64,000 bases of DNA from Rhodococcus sp. IEGM 1381 (GCF_030056795.1 NZ_JASHKQ010000004.1:1-64000); one strand, 5' to 3'; shown: positions 54,447 through 63,825, counted from the stretch's first letter. Made by a program: numbers and translations. Notes: generated from the letters alone by a model not told the origin.

Positions 54447-55700
54447 TTGCGCGTTGTCGTCGGAGTCGGCGGAGGTATCGCCGCCTACAAGAGTTGTTCG
54501 CTCATCCGCAGTTTCACCGAGAGCGGGCATCAGGTACGGGTGATTCCGACCGCCTCGGCCCTGGAGTTCGTCGGACGGGCAACGTTCGAGGCGCTGTCCG
54601 GCCAACCGGTGCACACCGGCGTCTTCACGGACGTTCCGGAAGTTCCTCACGTGCGCCTGGGGCAAGAGGCGGACCTCGTCGTAGTGGCACCGGCCACCGC
54701 GGACCTGATGGCCCGAATAGCGGGAGGGCGCGCGGACGACCTGCTCACCGCAACTCTTCTCACTGCACGGTGCCCGGTTGTTCTCGCACCGGCGATGCAC
54801 ACCGAGATGTGGGAGCACCCGGCCACGGTCGCCAACGTCGCCACCCTTCGATCGCGTGGCACACACGTGATCGAGCCGGCGTCCGGGCGATTGACCGGAC
54901 GTGACACCGGTTCGGGGCGGCTCCCGGAACCGGACGAGATCTTCGCATTGTCGATGCTGGTGAGCGAAAGAAACGATGCGCTCCCACGAGATCTCGAGGG
55001 TCGTCATGTTCTGGTGTCCGCCGGAGGCACCCGAGAGCCTCTCGACCCGGTTCGCTTTCTGGGTAATCGCAGTTCGGGCAAGCAGGGATACGCGCTGGCC
55101 AGGGTCGCCGCGCAGCGCGGTGCCCAGGTGACCTTGGTTGCCGGGTACACCAGCGACCTCGACGCCCCGGCTGCAGTCGACGTCGTGAACGTCAAGACCG
55201 CCTCGGACATGCAGGATGCCGTTCGCAAGCATGCCGTCGGCGTCGATGCAGTGGTCATGGCCGCCGCGGTTGCGGATTTCCGCCCCGAGTCCATCGCGGG
55301 AAGCAAGATCAAGAAGGGCGCCAACGAGCCGTCGTCGATCCCGTTGATCCGCAACGATGACATACTCGCCGGCCTCGTCGCGGCTCGACGGGACGGCGAT
55401 ATCGAGCCATCGACCGTGATCGTCGGGTTCGCCGCCGAGACAGGCGACGCGAACGGCGATGTGCTGACATACGCGCGGGCGAAGCTCGAACGCAAGGGCT
55501 GCGATCTGCTTGTGGTGAACGCGGTCGGTGACGGCAAGGCTTTCGAGGTGGACCACAACGACGGTTGGTTACTCGGGGCCGACGGTTCCGAGGCTGCATT
55601 GGGAGAGGGCTCGAAAGCTCTGCTCGCGAGCCGCGTGCTGGATTCGGTGGTGCAGATGCTCGATACGAGGAGCCCTCGACCGACTTCGAATCCGCGATGA
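54447..55700 (+). CDS. coaBC: CoaBC, phosphopantothenoylcysteine synthetase/decarboxylase
   Basis: Bifunctional coenzyme A enzyme. The N-terminal FMN-dependent decarboxylase (CoaC, residues 1 to about 185) has the catalytic His in VPHVRLG and the substrate motif PAMHTEMW, where the enterobacterial motif is PxMNxxMW. The C-terminal synthetase (CoaB) has VLVSAGGTREPLDPVRFLGNRSSGKQG and AAVADFRPE. 417 residues; TTG start. Followed by 184 bases before metK. Confidence 0.95.
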   Translation: MRVVVGVGGGIAAYKSCSLIRSFTESGHQVRVIPTASALEFVGRATFEALSGQPVHTGVFTDVPEVPHVRLGQEADLVVVAPATADLMARIAGGRADDLLTATLLTARCPVVLAPAMHTEMWEHPATVANVATLRSRGTHVIEPASGRLTGRDTGSGRLPEPDEIFALSMLVSERNDALPRDLEGRHVLVSAGGTREPLDPVRFLGNRSSGKQGYALARVAAQRGAQVTLVAGYTSDLDAPAAVDVVNVKTASDMQDAVRKHAVGVDAVVMAAAVADFRPESIAGSKIKKGANEPSSIPLIRNDDILAGLVAARRDGDIEPSTVIVGFAAETGDANGDVLTYARAKLERKGCDLLVVNAVGDGKAFEVDHNDGWLLGADGSEAALGEGSKALLASRVLDSVVQMLDTRSPRPTSNPR

Positions 55701-55884
55701 TGCCAAGGGTGCACGAGCGATGTTGTCCCGGCTACTGTGCGGGGCACCGGTCGTATCGATCGTAGAGATCAGGTTTGCCATGTTCCCGCAGGGGCGATAA
55801 CACCGAGGGAACGTCAATTTTCGTGTAGTGCCCAACCGGCGCGAGCCGTCGGGTCGGGCAGGAACATGCGTCGAGAGGAAGTTC

Positions 55885-57099
55885 GTGAGCACGTCCGGCA
55901 GTCGGCTTTTCACCAGCGAGTCCGTCACAGAGGGTCATCCCGACAAGATCTGTGACGCCATCAGCGATTCGATACTCGATGCTCTGTTGACGGAGGATCC
56001 GCGTTCACGTGTGGCCGTCGAGACTTTGGTCACCACCGGCCAGGTGCACGTCGCGGGTGAGGTCAACACCACCGCATATGCCGACATCCCCAAGATCGTG
56101 CGCGAGAAGGTGCTCGAGATCGGGTACGACTCGTCGGCCAAGGGGTTCGACGGAAATTCATGCGGTGTGAACGTCGCTATCGGCGCGCAGTCTCCCGAAA
56201 TTGCTCAGGGCGTCGATCATTCGCACGAGGCCCGGGTCGAGGGGCTGTCCGACGACGAGATCGATCGGCAGGGCGCGGGAGATCAGGGTTTGATGTTCGG
56301 GTACGCGAACACCGATACTCCCGAGCTGATGCCGTTGCCGATCGCGTTGGCGCACCGGCTTTCTCGGCGATTGACCGAGGTCCGCAAGAGTGGGGTGCTG
56401 CCGTACCTGCGTCCGGACGGCAAGACGCAGGTGACGATCGAATACGACGGTGACAACGCCGTTCGCCTCGACACCGTGGTGATCTCGACTCAGCATGCGG
56501 CCGACATCGATCTCGACAACCTGCTCACTCCCGATATCAGGGAGAAGGTGCTCGGGTCTGTGCTCGCCGAATTGGACGTGCCGACGCTGGATACCTCCGA
56601 TGTGCGTCTGTTGGTCAATCCCACCGGAAAGTTCGTGCTCGGTGGCCCGATGGGTGATGCCGGATTGACCGGACGCAAGATCATCGTCGACACCTACGGC
56701 GGCATGGCGCGGCACGGCGGCGGAGCCTTCTCCGGAAAGGACCCATCCAAGGTCGATCGCAGTGCCGCCTACGCGATGCGGTGGGTCGCTAAAACCGCGG
56801 TCGCCGCCGGGCTCGCCGATCGTATCGAGGTCCAGGTGGCGTACGCCATCGGCAAGGCTGCGCCGGTCGGGTTGTTCGTCGAGACGTTCGGCACCGAAAA
56901 GACCGATCCCGCGCGTATTCAGGCGGCGATCAGCGAGGTGTTCGATCTCCGCCCCGGTGCCATCATCCGCGATCTCGATCTGCTCCGCCCGATCTACGCG
57001 CAGACGGCCGCATACGGTCACTTCGGCCGTACCGACATCGATCTTCCGTGGGAATCCACCGATCGGGCCGACAAGCTCCGGGATGCGGCCGGTCTGTAG
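55885..57099 (+). CDS. metK: S-adenosylmethionine synthetase
   Basis: Makes SAM from methionine and ATP. Signatures [25 protein letters not shown], and the glycine-rich [19 protein letters not shown]. 404 residues. The GTG at 55885 follows GAGAGG. Upstream, a six-base inverted repeat GTTCCC/GGGAAC (55782-55787, 55807-55812) is visible, but no known SAM riboswitch fold could be recognised. Confidence 0.97.
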   Translation: MSTSGSRLFTSESVTEGHPDKICDAISDSILDALLTEDPRSRVAVETLVTTGQVHVAGEVNTTAYADIPKIVREKVLEIGYDSSAKGFDGNSCGVNVAIGAQSPEIAQGVDHSHEARVEGLSDDEIDRQGAGDQGLMFGYANTDTPELMPLPIALAHRLSRRLTEVRKSGVLPYLRPDGKTQVTIEYDGDNAVRLDTVVISTQHAADIDLDNLLTPDIREKVLGSVLAELDVPTLDTSDVRLLVNPTGKFVLGGPMGDAGLTGRKIIVDTYGGMARHGGGAFSGKDPSKVDRSAAYAMRWVAKTAVAAGLADRIEVQVAYAIGKAAPVGLFVETFGTEKTDPARIQAAISEVFDLRPGAIIRDLDLLRPIYAQTAAYGHFGRTDIDLPWESTDRADKLRDAAGL

Positions 57100-57191
57100 A
57101 CACGTCGAAGACGGTCCTGTACGCACCTCCCCTCGCACCGGCTCGGTTATCCACGTCGATCGAGGTAGGAAGCAGTCGAGAGGGAGGTGCG

Positions 57192-59216
57192 GTGGACGTC
57201 TCGGCACGGGTGGCAGCGTCGAGTCTTCCCATCGCTCGCATACTCCCGATGTTGCCGCTTCCGCATCTGGACCGCGAATTCGACTACCTCGTTCCCGAGG
57301 GGCTCGGTGCGGATGCGCAACCCGGCGTCCGCGTACGAGTGCGATTCGCGGGCCGTTTGGTCGACGGTTTCGTGCTGGCCAGGCTGGCCGAGACCGACCA
57401 TGACGGCAAACTCGGATGGCTCGAACGGGTGGTGTCCGCGGAGCGGGTTCTGACTCCCGAGATCGCCGAGCTCGCCGAGGTGGTTGCGGATCGCTACGCC
57501 GGAACACGAGCGGACGTGCTGCGTCTGGCCGTACCGGCCCGCCACGCGAGAGTCGAGGCGGAAGCCACACCCGTGGTCGATCCTCCGAGCGAGCCTGCGG
57601 TCGATCGCGTGGCGTGGTCCGCCTATACCCACGGCCCGAATTTCCTCGACGCCTTGGCGTCCGGTCGCCTTCCGCGCGCCGTGTGGCAGGCGCTGCCCGG
57701 CGAACAATGGTCGATTCGTCTGGCTGAGTCGGCCGCGGTGACGGTGGCAGGCGGTCGGTCTGCCGTGGTCGTAGTACCCGATCAGCGCGACCTCGATCGC
57801 CTGGAGGCGGCGTGCACGGCATTGCTCGGGGCCGAGCATGTGGTGGCGTTGTCGGCCGGGCTGGGCCCGGCCAAGCGGTATCGGCAGTGGCTACGGTGTC
57901 TGCGATCGGGACCGGTCGTCGTGGTGGGCACGCGCAGTGCCGTCTTCGCTCCGGTGTCGACACTCGGCATGATCGCGATCTGGGACGACGGTGACGACAG
58001 TTTCGCCGAGCCTCGGTCCCCGTATCCGCACGCGCGCGAGGTGGCATTGCTCCGTGCTCACGTGTCCGGGGCGGCGGTGGTGATCGGTGGACACTCGCGT
58101 ACGGCGGAGGCCGAAGCGCTCGTCGACTCGGGCTGGGCCCACGACCTGGTGGCTCCGCGTGAGCTGGTCCGAGAGCGTCAACCTCACGTGGTCGCGCTGG
58201 CGGATTCGGACCATGCTCTGGCGCGGGATCCGGCGGCGCGCGTGGCACGACTACCGGCGATTGCCTTCGAGGCTGCTCGAGCGGCGTTGAAGGCCGACGC
58301 ACCTGTGCTGGTGCAGGTTCCGCGTGCCGGTTATGTGCCGTCACTCGCATGCGCGAAGTGCCGGAATCCGGCGCGGTGTCGTCGATGCAACGGCCCGCTG
58401 GCGCTGCCCTCGGCCGCGGGCAGAGACGGTGCGAGCAGCCCGACGTGTTCGTGGTGCGGAATCGCCGATGCTGCGCATCGGTGCACGGTCTGCGGATCGC
58501 GCAACCTACGTGCGGTCGTGATCGGAGCGGGTCGAACTGCCGAGGAACTGGGGCGTGCTTTTCCTGGTGTTCCGGTGCACAATTCGGGCGGCGCGACAGT
58601 GCTCGACTCGGTCCGGCCCGGGGCCGCCCTCGTGGTGTCCACGGTGGGTGCCGAACCGACGGTCGAGGGTGGCTACGGCGCGGCCCTGCTGCTCGACGGC
58701 TGGGCACTGCTCGGCCGCGCAGATCTACGCGCCGCAGAGGAGACGTTGCGTCGGTGGATGACGGCCGCAGCGATGGTGCGGCCGGGTTCGGACGGTGGTC
58801 GTGTGGTCGTCGTCGCTGAATCCGAGATACCTACCGTCCAGGCTCTGGTTCGCTGGGATCCGTTGTGGCACGCGAGGAGTCAACTGGACGAGCGTGTCGA
58901 GGTGCGCTTTCCGCCGGCCGTGCACGTTGCGGCGATAGACGGCACCACCGACGCGATCACGGCGCTGGTCGAGAGTGCAGACCTGCCCGAGGCAGTGGAA
59001 GTGCTCGGACCGGTCGATCTGCCGGACGGTCAACGCCCTCCGGCTGGTAGCGGAGAGGACGGGCTTTCCGGTGACGTCCAGCGGCTGCTGATACGCGTAC
59101 CCCGCAGTACCGGGGCGGCGCTGGCTCGGGCGTTGTCCGCTGCGCAGGCATCTCGCAGTGCCAAGAAACTCGGTGCGGGAGTGCGGGTTCAGATAGATCC
59201 GATTCGGATCGGCTGA
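57192..59216 (+). CDS. priA: PriA-like primosomal protein N', helicase motifs degenerate
   Basis: Replication-restart protein. 674 residues with the N-terminal 3'-binding region (ILPMLPLPHLDREFDYLVP), a helicase-like middle and the zinc-binding insertion with cysteine pairs (CAKCRNPARCRRC, CSWCG, CTVCG; about residues 378-430). The Walker A GKT signature is absent: the equivalent region reads RSAVVVVPDQRDLDRL. The Walker B DEEH equivalent reads IWDDGDD. Actinobacterial PriA proteins are known to lack detectable helicase motifs, so it probably acts as a loader or scaffold without unwinding. GTG start after GGGAGG, with only four bases between. Confidence 0.9.
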   Translation: MDVSARVAASSLPIARILPMLPLPHLDREFDYLVPEGLGADAQPGVRVRVRFAGRLVDGFVLARLAETDHDGKLGWLERVVSAERVLTPEIAELAEVVADRYAGTRADVLRLAVPARHARVEAEATPVVDPPSEPAVDRVAWSAYTHGPNFLDALASGRLPRAVWQALPGEQWSIRLAESAAVTVAGGRSAVVVVPDQRDLDRLEAACTALLGAEHVVALSAGLGPAKRYRQWLRCLRSGPVVVVGTRSAVFAPVSTLGMIAIWDDGDDSFAEPRSPYPHAREVALLRAHVSGAAVVIGGHSRTAEAEALVDSGWAHDLVAPRELVRERQPHVVALADSDHALARDPAARVARLPAIAFEAARAALKADAPVLVQVPRAGYVPSLACAKCRNPARCRRCNGPLALPSAAGRDGASSPTCSWCGIADAAHRCTVCGSRNLRAVVIGAGRTAEELGRAFPGVPVHNSGGATVLDSVRPGAALVVSTVGAEPTVEGGYGAALLLDGWALLGRADLRAAEETLRRWMTAAAMVRPGSDGGRVVVVAESEIPTVQALVRWDPLWHARSQLDERVEVRFPPAVHVAAIDGTTDAITALVESADLPEAVEVLGPVDLPDGQRPPAGSGEDGLSGDVQRLLIRVPRSTGAALARALSAAQASRSAKKLGAGVRVQIDPIRIG

Positions 59217-59295
59217 CGCCGCCATCGGGGTTCGACAAGGCTTAAGGTTGCGTCGGGGAGGCGCACGGGGCGCTGACGAGAGGTGGGGTCGGGAG

Positions 59296-60147
59296 ATGAA
59301 GAGAAGGCAGCTCTTTCGCCGAGTGACAACAGGTTTGGCAGTACTGGTGGGGGCTAGGCTCGCTGCACCCGCCACCGCCGACGCCCTGCCCGGTACCGGC
59401 TCGGCGCAGCCTGCCGGGCCTGCCGTTCCGTTGGATCGCTTGCTCGGGATCGTGTCTCTGTCCCATGTCAACGATCCGGCTTTCACTCCGATTTTTCCCG
59501 GCGATCCGGCTTTCACCCTCGAGACGGCGTTCACTGTCGCCGAGGACGGGTTCTACCTCCAGTACGTCACGGAAGGCGAGCACACCGGTACGCATTGGGG
59601 AGCGCCCGCGCATTTTCAGGAGGGTGGACTGACCGCCGACCAGCTCGATCCGAAAGATCTGTTTCTGCCCGCGGTGAAGATCGATATCCGGGAGCAGGCG
59701 GCGGCCGACGCAGATTACGCCGTCACGGTCGCAGATCTGCAGAACTGGGAAGCCGTGCATGGAGCAATTCCTCTGGGGGCGGCGGTTATTGCGTGGACCG
59801 GATGGTCGTCGCGTTGGGGCAGTGACGCATACGCCAACGCGGACGCGGACGGTGTGACACACCAACCCGGTTTCTCTGCGGAGGCGGCGCAGTGGTTGAT
59901 CGACACGGGCAAGCTCGCAGATCGCGGCGCGCTCGGCACCGATACATTCGGGCCCGATCTGGGCAACGACGAGACCTATCCGGTGTCGGTCAAGCTTTAC
60001 GATCGGCGTCGGATCAGCTTGGAGAACCTGACCAATTTGGAGTCCATCCCGGCCACAGGTGCCTACGTTCTTGTCGGCGGCCCCATCAATCGCGCCGGAT
60101 CTGGCTCTCCTGCAACCATTTTCGGTCTGGTCCCCAGGTTTTCCTGA
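59296..60147 (+). CDS. Secreted cyclase-family protein (kynurenine formamidase-like fold)
   Basis: 283 residues. The N-terminus has twin arginines (MKRRQLFRRV), a hydrophobic stretch and an ATADA cleavage region near residue 29, suggesting Tat or Sec export. The cyclase domain has the signature HTGTHWGAPAHF: metal histidines His96 and His100 are present, but the Asp expected in HxGTHxD is Gly102. The C-terminal LVGGPINRAGSGSPATIF is typical of the family. Substrate unknown; amide or lactone hydrolysis is possible. The ATG at 59296 follows GGTGGGG. Its last 85 bases overlap the convergent GGDEF gene. Confidence 0.82.
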   Translation: MKRRQLFRRVTTGLAVLVGARLAAPATADALPGTGSAQPAGPAVPLDRLLGIVSLSHVNDPAFTPIFPGDPAFTLETAFTVAEDGFYLQYVTEGEHTGTHWGAPAHFQEGGLTADQLDPKDLFLPAVKIDIREQAAADADYAVTVADLQNWEAVHGAIPLGAAVIAWTGWSSRWGSDAYANADADGVTHQPGFSAEAAQWLIDTGKLADRGALGTDTFGPDLGNDETYPVSVKLYDRRRISLENLTNLESIPATGAYVLVGGPINRAGSGSPATIFGLVPRFS

Positions 60148-61793
60148 TCCATGTCGATCGGTACTCGGCTGAGCGTGCCCACGGCGTCGTAGGCGTAGAC
60201 CCCGGCCTTGCCCTCGCGTTTGGCCCGATACATGGCGCGATCGGCGAGCCGCATCAGCTCGTCCTGGTCGACACCGGTGGTTCGTGATGCGGTGTTGTCG
60301 GGGTTGGCCTCGTGTGTCCGGCCTATCTGCACGACACCGACACAAGCGCCGACCGAGACCGGATGCCCGTCGATTTCATGGGGAGTGCGCATCGCATCGG
60401 CGATGCGCACAGCTGTGGCGCGCCCGGAGTCGAGGTCAGCGTGCACCAGGGCGGTGAACTCGTCGCCGCCGAAACGCGCCGCCACACCGTCGGCGACGCA
60501 TCCGTCGAGTCGGCGTGCGAGTTCGACCAACAGTTCGTCGCCGCCGCCGTGCCCGAATCGGTCGTTGACGCTCTTGAAGTTGTCGAGGTCGATCAGCAGT
60601 AGGACTGCGCTCTTCCGCCCCGCTCGGGCGTCGTTCACCGCCGCGCGCAGGTGTTCGTCGAACGACGATCGATTGAGCAGTCCGGTCAGTCCGTCGTGAT
60701 GCGCGCGGTAGGTCAGCTCGTCTCGAGCCAGAGTCAAGCTACGGAGCAGGTTGTCGTTCTGTATCAACGTGATCACCTGTCGGACGACCGAGAGCAGCAC
60801 CACCCCAACCCCGAGGACGACGACCGTCGAGTCGAGGGCACCGGTCAGCACATGCAGAACCGCCAGCACGATGCCGATGGCACCCATGAGCGCGTAGGGC
60901 AGCAGCATCTGCGTTCGTTCACCGGCGATGCTGTTCGTGTAGGCAAACGGAGCGGGTTCCTGGTCGTACGTCGAGGGCCTGTACGTCGAGGGGCTGTACC
61001 CCGAGGGGCCGTCGTCGACGGTTCTCGGTGTGGCGGCCGCGAGCGCGATGAGCGCGGTGCCGGCAATGAATCCGCCGTCCGTCAGGACGGGCATGAACTC
61101 TGCCCCGATTGCGACCAGGTACGCGTAGATGCTGTCCGAGATCGCCAGCATCAGGATCCCTGCACCGAGCAGGGTGAGCTGTGACCTGTACCGAGCTGCG
61201 ATGGTCGGAATCACGATGAGCAGCACGATCATGGCGACGAGAACCAGGTCGGTGATGGGGTACATGACGGCCACGAGGAACTCGATGGGTTCGGACTCCG
61301 ACGAGTGCACAACCGCACCGAGCACGGTTGCCCAGGACAGAACGAAGAGTGATCCCACGACGACGGCACCGTCCAGTAGCGACATCAGCCAGACGTGGCG
61401 GGCACCTGCGGCCGCTCGTCGAGGCGACACTCCCGCGAAGGCGAACAAAGCGGGTACCGCGAAGACGGGGAAGAGGAAGAACCCGAGGTCTGCGACCGAT
61501 GCGGTCGGCAGCGGCATGTCGAGCACGGATCGGTAGAAGGCCCAGACCGCCATGCCTGCGCTCCAGCACGCCATTCCCGCGGCCATCAGTACGCGCCACT
61601 GGCGTTCGGAACCCGTCCGTCTCGTGGCGGTCCGGCCGCAGACGACCGTTGCGGCGATACCTCCTGCGAGCTGTGCGACGTCGTCGATCAGCACCGAGAT
61701 GCGGTGGCCGAGAACGCCGGATCCGACCAGGAGGACGACGGCGAGAACGCAGCCGAGCACGACGACAACCCGTCGCCCCGCTGATCCGGCCAT
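60063..61793 (-). CDS. Membrane-bound GGDEF-domain protein (putative diguanylate cyclase)
   Basis: 576 residues. The first 400 contain about ten membrane helices in two groups, separated by a disordered segment with an SPSTYRPSTY repeat. The C-terminal GGDEF domain (about 385-535) has RAHHDGLTGLLNR, the metal-binding LIDLDNFKSVND and an intact GGDEF at 442-446, so c-di-GMP synthesis is plausible. The inhibitory I-site RxxD is absent at its usual place. No EAL domain is present. ATG 61793 follows GAGGGGGG. The last 40 residues lie beyond the domain and overlap the cyclase gene on the other strand. Confidence 0.9.
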   Translation of the reverse strand: MAGSAGRRVVVVLGCVLAVVLLVGSGVLGHRISVLIDDVAQLAGGIAATVVCGRTATRRTGSERQWRVLMAAGMACWSAGMAVWAFYRSVLDMPLPTASVADLGFFLFPVFAVPALFAFAGVSPRRAAAGARHVWLMSLLDGAVVVGSLFVLSWATVLGAVVHSSESEPIEFLVAVMYPITDLVLVAMIVLLIVIPTIAARYRSQLTLLGAGILMLAISDSIYAYLVAIGAEFMPVLTDGGFIAGTALIALAAATPRTVDDGPSGYSPSTYRPSTYDQEPAPFAYTNSIAGERTQMLLPYALMGAIGIVLAVLHVLTGALDSTVVVLGVGVVLLSVVRQVITLIQNDNLLRSLTLARDELTYRAHHDGLTGLLNRSSFDEHLRAAVNDARAGRKSAVLLLIDLDNFKSVNDRFGHGGGDELLVELARRLDGCVADGVAARFGGDEFTALVHADLDSGRATAVRIADAMRTPHEIDGHPVSVGACVGVVQIGRTHEANPDNTASRTTGVDQDELMRLADRAMYRAKREGKAGVYAYDAVGTLSRVPIDMDQENLGTRPKMVAGEPDPARLMGPPTRT

Positions 61794-61952
61794 GCGGCCC
61801 CCCTCGTTCGTGAGCGAGCGCCGCCCCGCCGGTCGCTGTGATCGGTGGCTCGGACCGGCCGATTCATCGTACCGAGAGGTGGCTGTTGTCCATGGGCTCA
61901 TCGGAGTCGAAACGAAGGAATCGGACTCGGGATCTTGCGGAAAATGTATTGC

Positions 61953-61962
61953 CGATATATCG
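61953..61962 (+). promoter_or_regulatory. Candidate PadR operator
   Basis: A perfect 10-base palindrome, CGATATATCG, sits 32 bases before the padR start in an unusually A/T-rich stretch (AAAATGTATTGCC to CGTCGAAATGTC). PadR regulators commonly repress their own promoters through short A/T-rich palindromes, so this is a plausible autoregulatory site; no direct evidence. Confidence 0.45.
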
Positions 61963-61994
61963 TCGAAATGTCAATCAAGACAGAGGAGAACGAC

Positions 61995-62813
61995 ATGAAC
62001 TACGCATTCGAAGGATTCGCACACGAATTCGGACGCCGCGGGGGCCCCCGGATGGGGCCGTTCGCAGGCAGTGGAGGCGGACGCGCGCACATGCGCGGCG
62101 CACCGTTTCAGATGTGGGTTGCCCAGGCCGACGATGACGTCCCGGTGGACGAGGGCGGTCATCGAGAGCGAGGACGCGGAAAGAGAGGACACGGTGAACG
62201 CGGCAGGCGCGGTGCAGGAGGTGGGTTCGGACTCGGCCGCGAGGGCATGCGGCCCGGTTTCGGGGCAGGTGGTTTCGGACCGAATGCAGATTTCGGCCGA
62301 GGTCGGGGCAGAGGAGGGCGAGGTCGACGCGGAGATGTGCGTGCGGCAATCCTGCTGCTGCTCGAGGAGCGTCCGATGCACGGATACGAGCTCATCCAGC
62401 AGATCGCCGACAAGAGCAACGGCACCTGGAAGCCGAGCCCCGGCTCGATCTATCCGGCTCTGTCTCAGCTCGAGGACGAGGGCCTGGTTCTCATCGACAA
62501 GGTGGCCGGACGCAAGACGGCAGCTCTGACCGATGAGGGGCGATCGCACATCGAGCAGCACCGCGAGGACCTGGGCAGTCCGTGGGACGACGTCGCCGAT
62601 TCGGTCGGTTTCGACGCACGGGATCTGCGCGCGCTCATCGGAGCGTTGATGGGTGCGGCCGGCCAGGTGGCCGGAGTCGGCACGTCCCGACAGGTCGAAC
62701 AAGCTGCCGACATCCTGGTCGAGGCGCGGAAGTCCATGTACCGCATCCTCGCGGAGGACGGCCCGAACGACGCCGAGCACGACGAGACGGTCGACGCTCC
62801 CGACGCGACATGA
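61995..62813 (+). CDS. PadR-family transcriptional regulator with Gly/Arg-rich N-terminus
   Basis: 272 residues. The winged-helix PadR domain runs from about 113 to 190 (RGDVRAAILLLLEERPMHGYELIQQI, PSPGSIYPALSQLEDEGLV), followed by a helical C-terminus for dimerisation. Ahead of it are about 112 residues of low complexity rich in Gly, Arg, Phe and Met, with RGRG repeats, where most PadR proteins start directly at the winged helix. ATG with AGAGGAGAA upstream. The signal sensed and target genes are unknown; the divergent GGDEF gene 201 bases away is a possible target. It is not clearly in an operon with fmt. Confidence 0.88.
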   Translation: MNYAFEGFAHEFGRRGGPRMGPFAGSGGGRAHMRGAPFQMWVAQADDDVPVDEGGHRERGRGKRGHGERGRRGAGGGFGLGREGMRPGFGAGGFGPNADFGRGRGRGGRGRRGDVRAAILLLLEERPMHGYELIQQIADKSNGTWKPSPGSIYPALSQLEDEGLVLIDKVAGRKTAALTDEGRSHIEQHREDLGSPWDDVADSVGFDARDLRALIGALMGAAGQVAGVGTSRQVEQAADILVEARKSMYRILAEDGPNDAEHDETVDAPDAT

Positions 62814-62846
62814 CCGCTGGGTGCGGAATCGTCCGCAGCTCTGAGC

Positions 62847-62893
62847 ACTCCCTAGGATGGACACCCGAGATCGTTTCGTCCATCCCAGGGAGT
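62847..62893 (+). promoter_or_regulatory. Long inverted repeat covering the fmt ribosome binding site
   Basis: Arms 62847-62862 (ACTCCCTAGGATGGAC) and 62878-62893 (GTCCATCCCAGGGAGT) pair over 16 positions with one mismatch and a 15-base loop. The right arm contains AGGGAG (62887-62892), the Shine-Dalgarno of fmt, whose GTG lies at 62902. In a transcript reading through from padR the site would be paired. The left arm also holds TAGGAT (62853-62858), a -10-like hexamer, so the repeat could instead be a DNA operator overlapping an fmt promoter. Confidence 0.6.
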
Positions 62894-62901
62894 TGCCTAC
62901 A

Positions 62902-63825
62902 GTGCGCGTCGTCTTTGCCGGAACACCAGACCCCGCAGTTCCATCGCTGCGGAGATTGCTGGAGTCCGAACGCCACGAGGTGATCGCCGTGGTGACCCGG
63001 CCCGACGCCGCATCCGGTCGAGGGCGAAAGACCGTTCGCTCCCCGGTCGGTCTGCTGGCCGACGAGCACGGCATTCCGGTGTTCACGCCCGCGAAGCCGT
63101 CGGACCCGGATTTCGTGTCGCAGCTGATCGACCTCGCACCCGATGTCTGCCCGGTTGTGGCATACGGCGCGCTGCTGCCTCAGCCGGTGCTCGACATTCC
63201 TCGTTTCGGCTGGATCAACCTGCACTTCTCGCTGCTGCCCGCATGGCGCGGTGCCGCGCCCGTACAGGCCGCCATCGCCGCAGGCGACGAGATCACCGGT
63301 GCTTCCACATTCCTGCTCGACGCGGGGATGGATACCGGCCCGGTGCTCGGCGTCGTCACCGAGAGAATTCGCACAACCGACACCACGGGTGACCTGCTCG
63401 CCCGACTCGCATCGAGCGGAGCCGAGCTGCTGACCGCAACCCTCGACGCGATAGGAGACGGAACCGCAAGCGCCCATCCGCAACCCGACGACGGTGTTTC
63501 GTACGCGAGCAAGGTCACCGTCGACGCGGCGCGCATCGACTGGAACCGATCCGCCGCCTACATCTATCGGCACATCAGGTCGGTCACCCCGGCACCGGGC
63601 GCGTGGACGACGATCGGTGAACTTCGCGTCAAGATCGCCCCGGTACAGCTGGTGCCCGACACGTTGCCTCCCGGCGCGATCGAGGTACGCAAATCCGGTG
63701 TGCACATCGGAACAGGCACTACCGCACTCGTTCTCGGAGATATCCAACCCCAGGGCAAAAAGGTCATGAGAGCACTCGACTGGGCGCGCGGCGCTCGGCT
63801 GGACGATACGGCGGTAGCGCGATGA
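62902..63825 (+). CDS. fmt: Methionyl-tRNA formyltransferase
   Basis: Formylates initiator Met-tRNA using 10-formyl-THF. The N-terminal catalytic domain has [16 protein letters not shown], the active-site [15 protein letters not shown] and [11 protein letters not shown]; the C-terminal OB-like domain follows a linker at about residue 205. 307 residues. The GTG at 62902 matches the family start MRVVFAGTP; the open frame upstream lacks conservation. Its ribosome binding site sits in a 16-base inverted repeat. Overlaps rsmB by four bases (ATGA). Confidence 0.95.
   Translation: MRVVFAGTPDPAVPSLRRLLESERHEVIAVVTRPDAASGRGRKTVRSPVGLLADEHGIPVFTPAKPSDPDFVSQLIDLAPDVCPVVAYGALLPQPVLDIPRFGWINLHFSLLPAWRGAAPVQAAIAAGDEITGASTFLLDAGMDTGPVLGVVTERIRTTDTTGDLLARLASSGAELLTATLDAIGDGTASAHPQPDDGVSYASKVTVDAARIDWNRSAAYIYRHIRSVTPAPGAWTTIGELRVKIAPVQLVPDTLPPGAIEVRKSGVHIGTGTTALVLGDIQPQGKKVMRALDWARGARLDDTAVAR

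Noticed and set aside
55701..55884. Possible SAM riboswitch upstream of metK
   Set aside because: Only a six-base inverted repeat is visible; none of the conserved cores of SAM-I, SAM-II or SAM-IV could be matched by eye. A covariance-model search would settle it.
56158..58707. 849-codon antisense open frame opposite metK and priA
   Set aside because: Pro/Arg-rich low-complexity product crossing two well-supported genes; shadow of GC-rich third codon positions.
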